DNA of 64,000 nucleotides from positions 124,001 through 188,000 of the forward strand of contig DASRHP010000006.1 in assembly GCA_035650475.1 (NCBI GenBank). The letters are read 5' to 3'. This document shows, piece after piece, positions 34,274 to 42,620 of the stretch. This stretch comes from Candidatus Binataceae bacterium. Its GTDB lineage: Bacteria > Desulfobacterota > Binatia > Binatales > Binataceae. How positions within the stretch are numbered: position 1 is the stretch's first letter; the number at the start of each line of letters is the position of its first letter. Both the position numbers and the translations under genes were made by a program. Below the pieces are notes generated by a model. It saw only the letters and a program-made list of their open reading frames with translations. It was not told the DNA's origin and did no database searches.

Positions 34274-35005
34274 ATGCAAGAGCGAACATGCGCGCTGGTG
34301 GTGGTGGGCAATGAGGTCCTCTCCGGCAAGGTGCAGGACTCCAACGCCTACTTTGCCGCGCGCCAGCTGCGCCGCGTCGGGGTCGCGCTCAACCGGATCG
34401 CGGTTATCCCCGACGACGTCGCCGCGATCGCCGAGGAGGTCGCCACCTGCGCGCGCCGCTTCGACGTCGTGCTGACCTCGGGCGGCGTTGGCCCGACTCA
34501 CGACGACGTGACGATGGAAGGCGTGGCGGCGGCTTTCGGACGCAAGCTCGCCGTTCATCCCGAGCTCGAGCGCCTCATCCGCGAGCACTTCTCCGATCGC
34601 CTCGACGCCGCCGGCCGCAAGATGGCGGTGGTGCCCGAGGGCGCGGTGCTCCACGCCGGCGGCGACATCCGCTTTCCCACCGTGCAGGTGGAAAACATCT
34701 ACATCCTGCCCGGCATCCCGCAGCTCTTCGAAGCCAAGCTCTCCGCGCTGCTCGGGCGCTTCGCGACCGACCCGTACTACATCCGCACGATTTACACTTC
34801 CGCGCGCGAGGGCGCGATCGCAGGCTGCCTCAATGAGTGTCTTGCGCAATACCCCAATCTTCTGCTCGGCTCATATCCGAGGCTCGGCGACCCCGCCTAC
34901 CGGGTGAAACTGACGCTGGAATCGAAGGACCGCGACTACCTGGAGCGGGCCTTTGCGCATCTGATGAGTCTTCTGCCGAGGGATGTGGTGGTGAGGACCG
35001 AATAG
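34274..35005 (+). CDS. CinA-N/MoCF-domain protein
   Basis: A 243-residue protein with the MoaB/MogA-like molybdopterin-binding fold found in CinA N-termini and in eukaryotic-type FAD synthetase. The signature is LTSGGVGPTHDDVTMEGVA, preceded by VVVGNEVLSGKVQDSN. There is no C-terminal nicotinamide-nucleotide deamidase domain. It could be a pyrophosphatase acting on ADP-ribose-like or FAD-type substrates. The start at 34274 has no strong ribosome binding site. The upstream 122 nt show nothing clear. Confidence 0.87.
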   Translation: MQERTCALVVVGNEVLSGKVQDSNAYFAARQLRRVGVALNRIAVIPDDVAAIAEEVATCARRFDVVLTSGGVGPTHDDVTMEGVAAAFGRKLAVHPELERLIREHFSDRLDAAGRKMAVVPEGAVLHAGGDIRFPTVQVENIYILPGIPQLFEAKLSALLGRFATDPYYIRTIYTSAREGAIAGCLNECLAQYPNLLLGSYPRLGDPAYRVKLTLESKDRDYLERAFAHLMSLLPRDVVVRTE

Positions 35006-35040
35006 GCTTTTCATTCTGTCTGGGGGGAGGAGGTAGTGAG

Positions 35041-35703
35041 ATGCGAAAAGTGACAGGCTTGTTGGCAGTGCTGGGGGCGCTTGTGATCGCGTTGCCGGTA
35101 ATGGCTCAGAGCCCGGGCGGAACGTCGGCGGCGCCGGCGTCCAACCCGAACCAGCCCCAAGTGCCGCAGCCCGCCCAGGGCGGCGTCAACTGGCAAGGCG
35201 TCGGGATCGGCGCCGGTACCGTGGTCGGCAATTTGTTCTATGTGCCGGCCAAGGTGGTTTACGGCGTGCTCGGCGGAATCACCGGCGGAGCGAGCTACCT
35301 GCTGACCGGCGGTAACACGCAGACCGCTGACACGATCTGGCGCAGCTCGCTGGGCGGCGATTATGTGCTGACGCCGGACATGGTCGCGGGGCAGACGCCG
35401 ATCCATTTCAGCGGACCGACCTCTACCGCGCCGATACCCGGCCAGCAGGCGCCTGGCGCGAGCGGCGGAGCTTCGGCGGCAGCGCCTCGCACGGCGTCGG
35501 CCGCGCCGTCGGCAACCACGCTGGCAGCTAATCCGCCGCCGGTGACCAGCGCGAGCGTGGGCGGCGCCGCGATCAGCGGTACCGGTACGACGACTGGCCT
35601 CGGTGCTGCGACATCCGCGAAGCCGCAGCCTGCGGATAGCGGCAGTGGTCCGGTCGGCGCGGGCGCAAGTGCTCCGCCGCTGCCGGCGACCACGATCGAG
35701 TAA
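35041..35703 (+). CDS. secreted Gly/Ala/Pro-rich hypothetical protein
   Basis: A 220-residue protein I do not recognise. A signal peptide (VTGLLAVLGALVIALPVMAQ) is followed by a Pro/Gln-rich linker and then a glycine-rich segment, GIGAGTVVGNLFYVPAKVV, that could insert into a membrane. The C-terminal 90 residues are low-complexity Ala/Ser/Thr/Pro. A double GGAGGAGG lies just upstream of the ATG. It follows the MoCF-domain gene by 35 nt. Confidence 0.72.
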   Translation: MRKVTGLLAVLGALVIALPVMAQSPGGTSAAPASNPNQPQVPQPAQGGVNWQGVGIGAGTVVGNLFYVPAKVVYGVLGGITGGASYLLTGGNTQTADTIWRSSLGGDYVLTPDMVAGQTPIHFSGPTSTAPIPGQQAPGASGGASAAAPRTASAAPSATTLAANPPPVTSASVGGAAISGTGTTTGLGAATSAKPQPADSGSGPVGAGASAPPLPATTIE

Positions 35704-35749
35704 AGGCGCGGACAGCGCTCGGGAGCGGGCGCGTCGCGGAGGTTTGGCG

Positions 35750-35821
35750 ATGAAGGCGCGTCGGCCGCGCGCCCGAGCGTCGAGTTCGGCCGGCCTCGGC
35801 GGCGCGAAAAGGCGTCTCTGA
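35750..35821 (+). CDS. possible 23-residue basic leader peptide
   Basis: A short open frame with GGAGG 7 nt before its ATG encodes a peptide rich in Arg, Ala and Ser and ending KRRL. It stops 22 nt before the start of the ArsC/Spx selenoprotein candidate. The ribosome binding site is better than that of the gene itself, so it may be a translated leader. Chance occurrence in GC-rich DNA is equally possible. Confidence 0.28.
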   Translation: MKARRPRARASSSAGLGGAKRRL

Positions 35822-35843
35822 TACGAGGGCGGGGGCAACCCGG

Positions 35844-36194
35844 ATGAAAAAGGCACGCTTTCTCTGGAAATCGACCTGAACCACCTGCCGCAACGCAAGA
35901 GGTTTCTTGCGCGACGAATTGAAGGTCGAACTCGACGAGCGCGACTACGCCAAGCAGCCGCTGAGTGCCGCCGAGCTCAAGGAGCTGTTCAAGGGGCGCG
36001 ATCCGCGCGACTTCCTCAATCCCAAGAGCCCGGCGTTCAAGGCGATGAAGCTCGCCGGCAAGACGCTGACCGCGACGCAGGCGCTGGCGCTGATGGCCAA
36101 AGAGCCGAATTTGATCAAGCGTCCGCTCGTGGTCGCGGGCGGCGAGATTGTTGCTGGCTTCGATCGCGAGCGGCTGCGCTCGCTGTTGGCTTAA
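35844..36194 (+). CDS. ArsC/Spx-family selenoprotein candidate (in-frame TGA = Sec12)
   Basis: Read from the ATG at 35844 with TGA at 35877-35879 as an amino acid, the frame gives 116 residues, the normal length of thioredoxin-fold ArsC/Spx/MgsR proteins. The N-terminal strand MKKARFLWKST precedes U-TTC-RNARGFLRDE. U12 stands where relatives have the first Cys of CxxC, and Cys15 is the partner. Later hallmarks are LNPKSPAFKAM, IKRPLVV (the cis-Pro strand) and AGFDRERLRSLL. A TTG at 35907 could otherwise start a fragment that lacks the active site. A SECIS-like hairpin follows the TGA. The role is inferred: thiol/selenol reductase, possibly arsenate or disulfide reduction. A TGC-to-TGA mutation or sequencing error is the alternative. 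GGGGGC is the only ribosome binding site. Confidence 0.8.
35894..35911 (+). promoter_or_regulatory. candidate bacterial SECIS hairpin
   Basis: CGCAAGA (35894-35900) pairs perfectly with TCTTGCG (35905-35911) around the loop GGTT. The loop begins 21 nt after the TGA at 35877-35879. Known bacterial SECIS elements place an apical loop with G in its first two positions about 16-37 nt after UGA; E. coli fdhF has 18 nt and a GGUCU loop. The element lies inside the coding frame, as expected for SelB-dependent recoding. Confidence 0.75.
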
Positions 36195-36217
36195 AGATCG
36201 ACCCGGTGGCCCGAGCG

Positions 36218-37213
36218 CTAGGCGCGCTCGGCTCGCTCGGCCTTCTCGGCGCGTTCGGCGCGCGACTCCGAGCGTGCCCCGGCGCCTTCGGCGCGTGAGC
36301 CGTTGCCCTCGGCGCGCATCCCGGGCGACTGGATCTTCGCCGTGGTCAGGACGTCGATGAACTTGCGCACGGCGGGCGAGAGCTCGCGCCCGCGCTTGTA
36401 AATGATTGCCAGAGGTCGCGTAAACGTGCCTTCGACGAACTCCAGCATTTTGAGCGAGCCACGCGCGGTTTCGTGCTCGACGGTCGAACGCGGCACGATC
36501 GCGACGCCTTGGCCGATCTCGACCGCGCGTTTGATGGTTTCGATGTTGTCGAACTCCATCGTGTAGTGGGGCTTGACGCCGTGATCGCGCAAGATGCGGT
36601 CTGACGCCTTACGAGTGGCTATGTCGCGCTCGTAGCCGACGAATTTCTGCCCCGCCAGGTCGCTCACGCTGATCCTGCTGTGCCGGGCCAGCGGGTCGCC
36701 GGGCGGAACCACCAGCACCAGTTCGTCATGGCGAAAGGCAATCGTCACGATCTGGCTGCGCTTGGCGGGGTAGGCGACGACACCAAGGTCGATTTTGCCC
36801 TCGACCAGGTCCTCGTAAATCTTGTTCGAGCGCAGGTACTCCAGATGCACATTTACCTGCGGGTAACTGCGCAGGAATTCGGTCAGATATGGCGGCAGCT
36901 CATGCAGGCCGACGCTGTACACGGTGCCGACGCGGATCGAGCCCGCCACCACCGAGCCGATCTCGCGCAGCCGGTTCTCCAGTTCGACGAAGCGGCGCAC
37001 GATCTCCTTGCTCGCGTTGTACAGGATCTGTCCGGCTGGAGTAGGTTTGACACCCGCGCGCGCCCGTTCTAACAATCGACACTCGTACTTCTCCTCCAGG
37101 CTGCGGACCTGCTGGCTAACCGCCGACTGGGTGACGAAGTTCTGCGACGCAGCATAAGAAACGCTGCCGCTCTCGATGATGTCACAGAAGACTTTGAGCG
37201 TCTCGATATGCAT
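36218..37213 (-). CDS. LysR-family transcriptional regulator
   Basis: A 331-residue LTTR of the CysB/CbbR-like subgroup. The N-terminal winged helix spans MHIETLKVFCDIIESGS and AASQNFVTQSAVSQQVRSLEEKY, followed by the two-lobed effector-binding domain. The last 40 or so residues are an Arg/Ala/Glu repeat (RAERAEKAERAERA) encoded by a GC-rich degenerate tandem repeat, which LTTRs normally lack. It is divergent from the glutaryl-CoA-dehydrogenase-like gene. ATAC-N12-GTAT (37212-37231) overlaps its start codon and could be part of an autoregulatory site; that is weak evidence. Confidence 0.92.
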   Translation of the reverse strand: MHIETLKVFCDIIESGSVSYAASQNFVTQSAVSQQVRSLEEKYECRLLERARAGVKPTPAGQILYNASKEIVRRFVELENRLREIGSVVAGSIRVGTVYSVGLHELPPYLTEFLRSYPQVNVHLEYLRSNKIYEDLVEGKIDLGVVAYPAKRSQIVTIAFRHDELVLVVPPGDPLARHSRISVSDLAGQKFVGYERDIATRKASDRILRDHGVKPHYTMEFDNIETIKRAVEIGQGVAIVPRSTVEHETARGSLKMLEFVEGTFTRPLAIIYKRGRELSPAVRKFIDVLTTAKIQSPGMRAEGNGSRAEGAGARSESRAERAEKAERAERA

Positions 37214-37330
37214 ACCGTTCAGTAGTCGTATAAGGATATTTGATAGCTAGCCGACAGGCAATAGGTCCCGGCCGAAGCTGTGGCGGTGCGCCGCACGCCG
37301 CGCGCCGGGGCCTCGCCGAGGAAGCCTAAG

Positions 37331-38500
37331 ATGGCGGATTTACTGAAGGATCTGGACTTTTTCAACATCGAGGAGCTGCTCGGCCCCGAGGAGCGGATGG
37401 TCCGCGACACCGTGCGCCAGTTCGTCCAGCGCGAGGTCCTGCCCGCGATCGAACGCAACTTCGCCGAAGAGAAGTTTCCCCTCGAGCTGGTGCCGCGGAT
37501 GGCCGAGCTGGGTTTCTTCGGCGCCAACCTCAAGGGCTACGGATGCGCCGGCATGAACAACATCGCCTACGGCCTCATCATGCAGGAGCTCGAGGCCGGC
37601 GATTCCGGCCTGCGCTCGTTTGCTTCCGTGCAGAGCGCCCTTGCAATGTACTCGATTTATGCCTGGGGCTCCGAGGAGCAAAAGCGCCGCTTCCTGCCCG
37701 AGATGGCCAAGGGCAAGCTAATCGGATGCTTCGGGCTGACCGAGCCCGACCACGGCTCCGACCCGGGCGGGATGGAAACGCGGGCGCGGCGCGACGGCGA
37801 CGGATGGGTGCTCAACGGAACCAAGCGCTGGATCACTAATGGTTCGCTCGCCGACGTCGCGGTGGTTTACGCCAAGGTCGACGAGGGTATCACCGGTTTC
37901 CTGGTCGAGCGCGGCAAGCCGGGTTTCACCGTGCGCGACATCCACGGCAAGTTCTCGATGCGCGCCTCGGTGACCTCGGAGCTGATCTTCGACGACGTGC
38001 GCCTGGGGCCGGGCGACCATCTGCCGGAGGCGCGCGGCCTGCGCGCGCCGCTCTCTTGCCTGACCCAGGCGCGCTACGGGATCGCGTGGGGCGCGATCGG
38101 CGCCGCGCGCACCTGTTATCAGTGCGCGCTCGACTACACCAAGGCGCGCAGGCAGTTCTCGCGCCCGCTCGCCGGCTACCAGCTCGTGCAGAACAAGCTG
38201 GTGACGATGCTCACCGAAATCACCAAGGCGCAACTGGTCTGCCTGCGCCTGGGCCAACTCAAGGACGCGGGCAAGATGCGCCCCGAGCAGGTCTCCTTCG
38301 CCAAGCGCAACAACGTGGCGATGGCGCTGGAGTGCGCGCGGATGGCGCGCGATATGCTCGGCGCTAACGGCATCGTCAACGAGTACCCCGTCATCCGCCA
38401 CATGCTCAACTTGGAAACCGTCAACACCTACGAGGGCGCCTTTGACGTCCAGACCCTGGTGCTGGGGCGCGACGTAACCGGCCTCAACGCCTTCGAGTGA
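37331..38500 (+). CDS. glutaryl-CoA dehydrogenase-like acyl-CoA dehydrogenase
   Basis: A 389-residue FAD enzyme. Its features match glutaryl-CoA dehydrogenases more than other acyl-CoA dehydrogenases: the RSFASVQSALAMYSIYAWGSEEQK region, GLTEPDHGSDPGGM, and the C-terminal TYEGAFDVQTLVLGRDVTG with the catalytic Glu368. Glutaryl-CoA dehydrogenation and decarboxylation to crotonyl-CoA would serve lysine or aromatic degradation. The ATG at 37331 has GAGG about 11 nt upstream. The divergent LysR regulator is a natural candidate controller. Confidence 0.93.
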   Translation: MADLLKDLDFFNIEELLGPEERMVRDTVRQFVQREVLPAIERNFAEEKFPLELVPRMAELGFFGANLKGYGCAGMNNIAYGLIMQELEAGDSGLRSFASVQSALAMYSIYAWGSEEQKRRFLPEMAKGKLIGCFGLTEPDHGSDPGGMETRARRDGDGWVLNGTKRWITNGSLADVAVVYAKVDEGITGFLVERGKPGFTVRDIHGKFSMRASVTSELIFDDVRLGPGDHLPEARGLRAPLSCLTQARYGIAWGAIGAARTCYQCALDYTKARRQFSRPLAGYQLVQNKLVTMLTEITKAQLVCLRLGQLKDAGKMRPEQVSFAKRNNVAMALECARMARDMLGANGIVNEYPVIRHMLNLETVNTYEGAFDVQTLVLGRDVTGLNAFE

Positions 38501-38512
38501 ACGGCCTCGGGC

Positions 38513-39199
38513 TTAGAACGAAATTCCCAACCGCTCGCGCAACGCCGCCCGGCCGCGATCGGTCAGACGCACCGCCCGGCTCTGTCTGACGCGCGCGAGC
38601 CATCCCAGCTCAAAGCATCGCGCCGCCAACGCGTCACCCAGCGCTCCGGCGAGATGGTAGCGGCGCTCGCTCCAATCGAGGCACTGGCGCAACAGCGGCC
38701 TGCGTGCGCGGCGCAGGTTGGGAACATCGATTCCGAGCGCGCCGAACCACGATTCGCCGGCCGCCGTCAGCAGCCATCCAGCGTCGCTGTCCCGCAGGTA
38801 TCCCCGCGAGCGCATCGCCTCCGCCAGCGACACTCCCATCGTTCCCGCCAGATGGCCGTAGCAGGTGCGCGCAAAGCGCAGCGTGCGCGCGGCGTCGTTC
38901 TGAAGCGCAGTCAAAGCGGGCCGTGGCGGCGCGAACAGGCTGAGAGCTTCGAGCAAGCGCGCGACATGCTCGTTCGCGACCCGATAGTACCGATGCCGGC
39001 CGTGAATCTCGACCGCCACCAGCTTTGCTTCGAGCATCCGCGCCAGATGCCAGCTCGCGGTCTGGGCGGACACCCGGGCGCAGCGCGCCAGTTCGCCCGC
39101 CGGCAGCGCCTTGCCGTCCGCCAGCGCCATGAGCATCGCCGCACGCGACCTATCGGCCAGGGTCGCGGCCACCGCCGGCACGTCGGGATCTACGGACAT
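38513..39199 (-). CDS. ArsR-type winged-helix regulator
   Basis: A 228-residue transcriptional regulator. An N-terminal ArsR-like winged helix (AATLADRSRAAMLMALADG, then SAQTASWHLARMLEAKLVAVE and HGRHRYYRV) is followed by about 130 residues that look like a second helical sensor domain. No Cys metal site is visible in the DNA-binding domain. Start codons at 39199 and 39211 are both possible. It is divergent from the cupin gene at 39267, which it may control through the 67-nt spacer. Confidence 0.85.
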   Translation of the reverse strand: MSVDPDVPAVAATLADRSRAAMLMALADGKALPAGELARCARVSAQTASWHLARMLEAKLVAVEIHGRHRYYRVANEHVARLLEALSLFAPPRPALTALQNDAARTLRFARTCYGHLAGTMGVSLAEAMRSRGYLRDSDAGWLLTAAGESWFGALGIDVPNLRRARRPLLRQCLDWSERRYHLAGALGDALAARCFELGWLARVRQSRAVRLTDRGRAALRERLGISF

Positions 39200-39266
39200 G
39201 ATTCCATGCATATCGAAATGTGCCTGCGCTATCAAGGACGCGGTTCCAGCAAGGAGGAAATGAATC

Positions 39267-39695
39267 ATGAAAGCGATCAGTGTGAGGCAAAACGATGCCC
39301 AATGGGTTCCGGCGAGCCGCATCCTCGGCGCGGGGGCCGTTTACGACGGGCGCGAACTGGTGCATCGCGCAGTGCTGAGCGACCGCCGGGCCGAGGGCGG
39401 CGGAATCGCCTATCTGCTCAAGGTGACGCCGCCGCCCGGCAAGCTGGTGCGGGCAATTGCGGTCGCGCGCTCGGACGAAAATGTCTACCTGCTCGCGGGC
39501 GGCTACTGTAACAAGGCGGGCGAGCTCATTTATTCGCCCGGGGATTACATCCTGAATCCTGAAGGCCATCCGCACGGCTTCTTTGCCGCCGTGGAAACCA
39601 CGGTGCTGGTCATCTGCCGCGGCGAGCCGGACGACATCCGCGAGTTCGGGGTGATCGATCCGGTACGGGCGGAGGACGCGCGCAAAGAGCCCTAA
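39267..39695 (+). CDS. cupin-domain protein
   Basis: A 142-residue single-domain cupin. DENVYLLAGGYCNKAGELIYSPGDYILNPEGHPHGFF carries the motif 1/motif 2 pattern, with Glu and two His in a metal-binding arrangement. The function of this subgroup is unknown; it may be a small-molecule sensor or dioxygenase. GGAGG is 10 nt upstream. It faces the divergent ArsR-type regulator, making a regulator-target pair likely. Confidence 0.8.
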   Translation: MKAISVRQNDAQWVPASRILGAGAVYDGRELVHRAVLSDRRAEGGGIAYLLKVTPPPGKLVRAIAVARSDENVYLLAGGYCNKAGELIYSPGDYILNPEGHPHGFFAAVETTVLVICRGEPDDIREFGVIDPVRAEDARKEP

Positions 39696-39770
39696 TCCCG
39701 ACCGCCCTTCGCGTTCCGCCTCGCGTTCTGACTCGGCGGGCGGATCGTGAGTCCGTGGATGCGCATGACA

Positions 39771-39798
39771 GCGGGGCGGCAGCGCTCGGCCGCCCCGC
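39771..39798 (+). terminator. 10-bp GC hairpin after the cupin gene
   Basis: GCGGGGCGGC (39771-39780) pairs perfectly with GCCGCCCCGC (39789-39798) across an 8-nt loop, 76 nt after the cupin stop. The following T-run is only three, so termination efficiency is uncertain. Confidence 0.45.
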
Positions 39799-39866
39799 CG
39801 CGCGCGGCGTTTGCCCCGCGCTGGCCCCGGCGTGCTAAATAGCGGAGCACAGGGAGGCGCGCGGCG

Positions 39867-40682
39867 ATGGAACTTAAGGGCAAAAACGCGATCGTCACCG
39901 GCGCGGCGCGCGGCATCGGGCGCGGAATCGCGCTCAAGCTGGGCGCGGCCGGCGCCAACGTGGCGCTGGTCGATCTCGGCAGCCCCAAGGACCCGGCGCT
40001 CACCTACAACCTCGCCGCGCATACCGAGCTCGCCCGCACGGTCGAGGAGGTCAGGGCCTTCGGCGTCAAGGCCATCCCGATCCTCGCCGACGTGACGCGG
40101 CTCGCCGACTGCGAGCGGATGGCCGCCGAGACCGCCAAGGCGCTCGGCTCGATCGATGTCCTGGTCAACAACGCCGGCATCATCGCGGCCGGCGTGGTTG
40201 CCGAGATGTCCGAAGCGACCTGGGACCGGGTGATGGCGGTCAACGCCAAGGGGCCGTTCCTATGCGCCAAGGCGGCGATTCCCTACCTTACCCGCAACAA
40301 GGAGGGCGCGATCGTAAATATCGCGTCGATCGCCGGCAAGACCTCGCGTGGCGGGCTTTCGGCTTACTGCGCGAGCAAGTTCGCGGTGATGGCGCTGACG
40401 CAGGCGCTGGCCGAGGAGCTCGGCCCGGCCAATATCCGCGTGAACACGGTATGCCCGGGGCTGCTGCGCACCGCGATGTGGACCGACGTGCTCAACAAGT
40501 ACTTGAGCCAGGCTTGGGGCGGCAAAGAGGAGACGCTGTTCGACGCCACGGTCGGCACCATGACTTACCTGCGCCGCGAACAGACGCCCGCCGATATCGG
40601 CGAGGCCGTGGTCTATCTGGCGCGCGCCGACAACGTCACCGGCACCGCGCTGGTGGTCGCCGGCGGCGCCGAAGTGCACTGA
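39867..40682 (+). CDS. short-chain dehydrogenase/reductase
   Basis: A 271-residue classical SDR. The NAD(P) loop is TGAARGIGRG, NNAG is intact, and the catalytic Ser and YxxxK (SAYCASKFAVM) are present. The Asp in VALVDLG after strand beta-2 favours NAD over NADP. GGGAGG is 10 nt before the ATG. The insertion around DVLNKYLSQAWGGKEETLFDATVGT is a longer substrate loop than average. The substrate is unknown. It is the first of a run of plus-strand catabolic genes. Confidence 0.92.
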   Translation: MELKGKNAIVTGAARGIGRGIALKLGAAGANVALVDLGSPKDPALTYNLAAHTELARTVEEVRAFGVKAIPILADVTRLADCERMAAETAKALGSIDVLVNNAGIIAAGVVAEMSEATWDRVMAVNAKGPFLCAKAAIPYLTRNKEGAIVNIASIAGKTSRGGLSAYCASKFAVMALTQALAEELGPANIRVNTVCPGLLRTAMWTDVLNKYLSQAWGGKEETLFDATVGTMTYLRREQTPADIGEAVVYLARADNVTGTALVVAGGAEVH

Positions 40683-40749
40683 AAGACAACGCCCGGAGCG
40701 CCGCGCGGCGGCCCGCCCGCGAATCCCGCGCTCCGGAGGGAGGTCGACG

Positions 40750-41145
40750 ATGGTCAAGCCGGTCGAACTTAATCACGCCGCTTTCAGGATCGGAGACGTC
40801 CAGAAGAGCCGCGAGTTCTACGAGAAGGTGATCGGGCTCAAGCCGATCGAGCGTCCTGACTTTCCCTTCGGCGGAATGTGGTACGGGGTCGGCAACTGTT
40901 CGATCCATCTGATCGTAAGCAAGAAGCGCGACGACGGCCCCGACCCCACCGGGCCGCATATCGCGATCGAGGTCGACGACCTCGACAAGACCAAGGCCGA
41001 GCTCAAGGCGATGGGCGTGCCGTTCCTCGACGGCGACGCGATGCGGGCGCGGCTGAGCGAGGAGGATCAGCGCCGTCTGGGGCGTCAGATCTGGGTGCTC
41101 GATCCCGACGGCAACACGGTCGAGCTGCGCAAGAGCGGCGCATAG
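40750..41145 (+). CDS. VOC (glyoxalase/dioxygenase-fold) protein
   Basis: A 131-residue vicinal-oxygen-chelate protein with two beta-alpha-beta-beta-beta units. LNHAAFRIGDVQKSREFYEKVIGLKPIER, with the first metal His, and GPHIAIEVDDLDKTKAEL are typical. DPDGNTVELR gives the terminal Glu ligand. Isomerase, epimerase or extradiol activity is possible. The ribosome binding site GGAGGGAGG precedes the ATG. After the stop, a second open frame (to 41246) has an amphipathic helical tail that might be a lost C-terminus. Confidence 0.85.
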   Translation: MVKPVELNHAAFRIGDVQKSREFYEKVIGLKPIERPDFPFGGMWYGVGNCSIHLIVSKKRDDGPDPTGPHIAIEVDDLDKTKAELKAMGVPFLDGDAMRARLSEEDQRRLGRQIWVLDPDGNTVELRKSGA

Positions 41146-41345
41146 TCGCTGACTGGGTCGCCCGCCGCGCTCAATTCGCGGGCAAGGCGCCGTCTGAAGT
41201 GATTGCGGAAGTGACGGCCGAGCTTTTGCCATTGCTCGGGGCATAGATCATACCCGAGCGTCTGGATGAACAGACCAGGGCGGCGAGGCTCACTGCTGAG
41301 TACGCGTAAAATCGGAACGGCGCGTGCGGCGGAGCGAGTGAGGTC

Positions 41346-42575
41346 ATGGGAAGCCTGACTGACAAGTACTGCATCGTTGGCGTCGGCGAGACGCCGCACA
41401 TGCGCCCCTCCAACCGCACCACGCTCTCGATGGCGTGCGAGGCGATCCGCAAGGCGATGGCCGACGCCGGGCTTGGCGCGCGCGACATCGACGGCATGAC
41501 CAGCTACCAGGTCGGCGACTCGACGACCTCGGCCCACGTCGCGACCGCGCTCGGGATGCGGCTCAACTACGCGGTCGATATCGTTGGCGGCGGCTCCAGC
41601 ACCGAGGCGCTGATCGCGCACGCGGTAGGCCTTATCGAGGCCGGCTACTGCAAGGTGATGGTGATCTTCCGCTCGATGAACGGGCGCTCGAGGCGCCGGA
41701 TGGGCGGGCAGGTGCCGGGCGGGCCGGTGCCGGCGGCAACCGCCGACGGCGACAACCAGTTCTTCATGCATTGGGGATGGACCACGCCGGCGCAGCGCTT
41801 CGGGATGAGCGCGATGCGCTACCTCTGTGACACCGGATGCACGACGCGCGCGTTCGCCGAGGTCGCCGTCGCCCATCGCCTGCATGCGAGCCTCAATCCT
41901 AAGGCGCTGATGCGCTCGCCGATCACGATCGAGGACCATCAGCGTTCGCGCTGGGTGGTCAAGCCGTTCCGCCTGCTCGATTGCTGCCAGGAGACCGACG
42001 TCTCGGCGGCGATCATCGTGACCTCGCGCGAGCGCGCCTACGATCTGCGCCAGCCGCCGGTCTTCATCATGGGCGGCACGGCGCGCACGCTCACCGACAG
42101 CCCGGCGTGGAACTACTCGCGTGCGGAAATCCATTACGTCGCCGGCAACTACGGGCGCAACCGGCTGTTCGGGATGGCGGGAATCAGCCAGAAGGACGTC
42201 GATTTCATCTCCTGCTACGACGCCTTCACTTTCACCACGCTGATTCAGCTCGAGGCCTACGGCTTTTGCGGGCGCGGTGAGGCGGGCGATTTCGTCAAGG
42301 GCGGCACGCTGCAAATCGACAACAAGCTGCCGTCGAATCTCTCCGGCGGCCATCTCTCCGAGGGCTACACTCACGGCGTGCAGATGATCATCGAGAACGT
42401 CCGCCAACTGCGCCATCGCGCCGACGACGCCTGTCCCGGATGGGCCGAGGGGCGGCATACGTACGACCGCAAGGCGGGATGCCGCCAGCTGCGCAAGGCG
42501 CGGATTTGCTGCTCGATGGGCTGGGGCACCGAGACCACCAGCAGCTCGGTTATCCTGCGCGGAATCGTTGCCTGA
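41346..42575 (+). CDS. thiolase-fold protein lacking the active Cys (Ltp/SCPx-like)
   Basis: A 409-residue thiolase-superfamily protein of the lipid-transfer/SCPx-like group. The site of the nucleophilic Cys of true thiolases is replaced: residues 81-86 read GGGSST. C-terminal family features such as ISCYDAFTFTTLIQLEAYGFCG and SGGHLSEGYTHG are kept. Known relatives lacking Cys (Ltp2 with ChsH2-type DUF35 partners) are retro-aldolases in steroid side-chain degradation. A DUF35 gene follows 45 nt downstream, so an aldolase complex is more likely than thiolysis. Confidence 0.9.
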   Translation: MGSLTDKYCIVGVGETPHMRPSNRTTLSMACEAIRKAMADAGLGARDIDGMTSYQVGDSTTSAHVATALGMRLNYAVDIVGGGSSTEALIAHAVGLIEAGYCKVMVIFRSMNGRSRRRMGGQVPGGPVPAATADGDNQFFMHWGWTTPAQRFGMSAMRYLCDTGCTTRAFAEVAVAHRLHASLNPKALMRSPITIEDHQRSRWVVKPFRLLDCCQETDVSAAIIVTSRERAYDLRQPPVFIMGGTARTLTDSPAWNYSRAEIHYVAGNYGRNRLFGMAGISQKDVDFISCYDAFTFTTLIQLEAYGFCGRGEAGDFVKGGTLQIDNKLPSNLSGGHLSEGYTHGVQMIIENVRQLRHRADDACPGWAEGRHTYDRKAGCRQLRKARICCSMGWGTETTSSSVILRGIVA

Positions 42576-42620
42576 ACCGCGGCGCGCGCTTAAGCCGCAA
42601 CGTCAGCCGGAGGATTTTCG

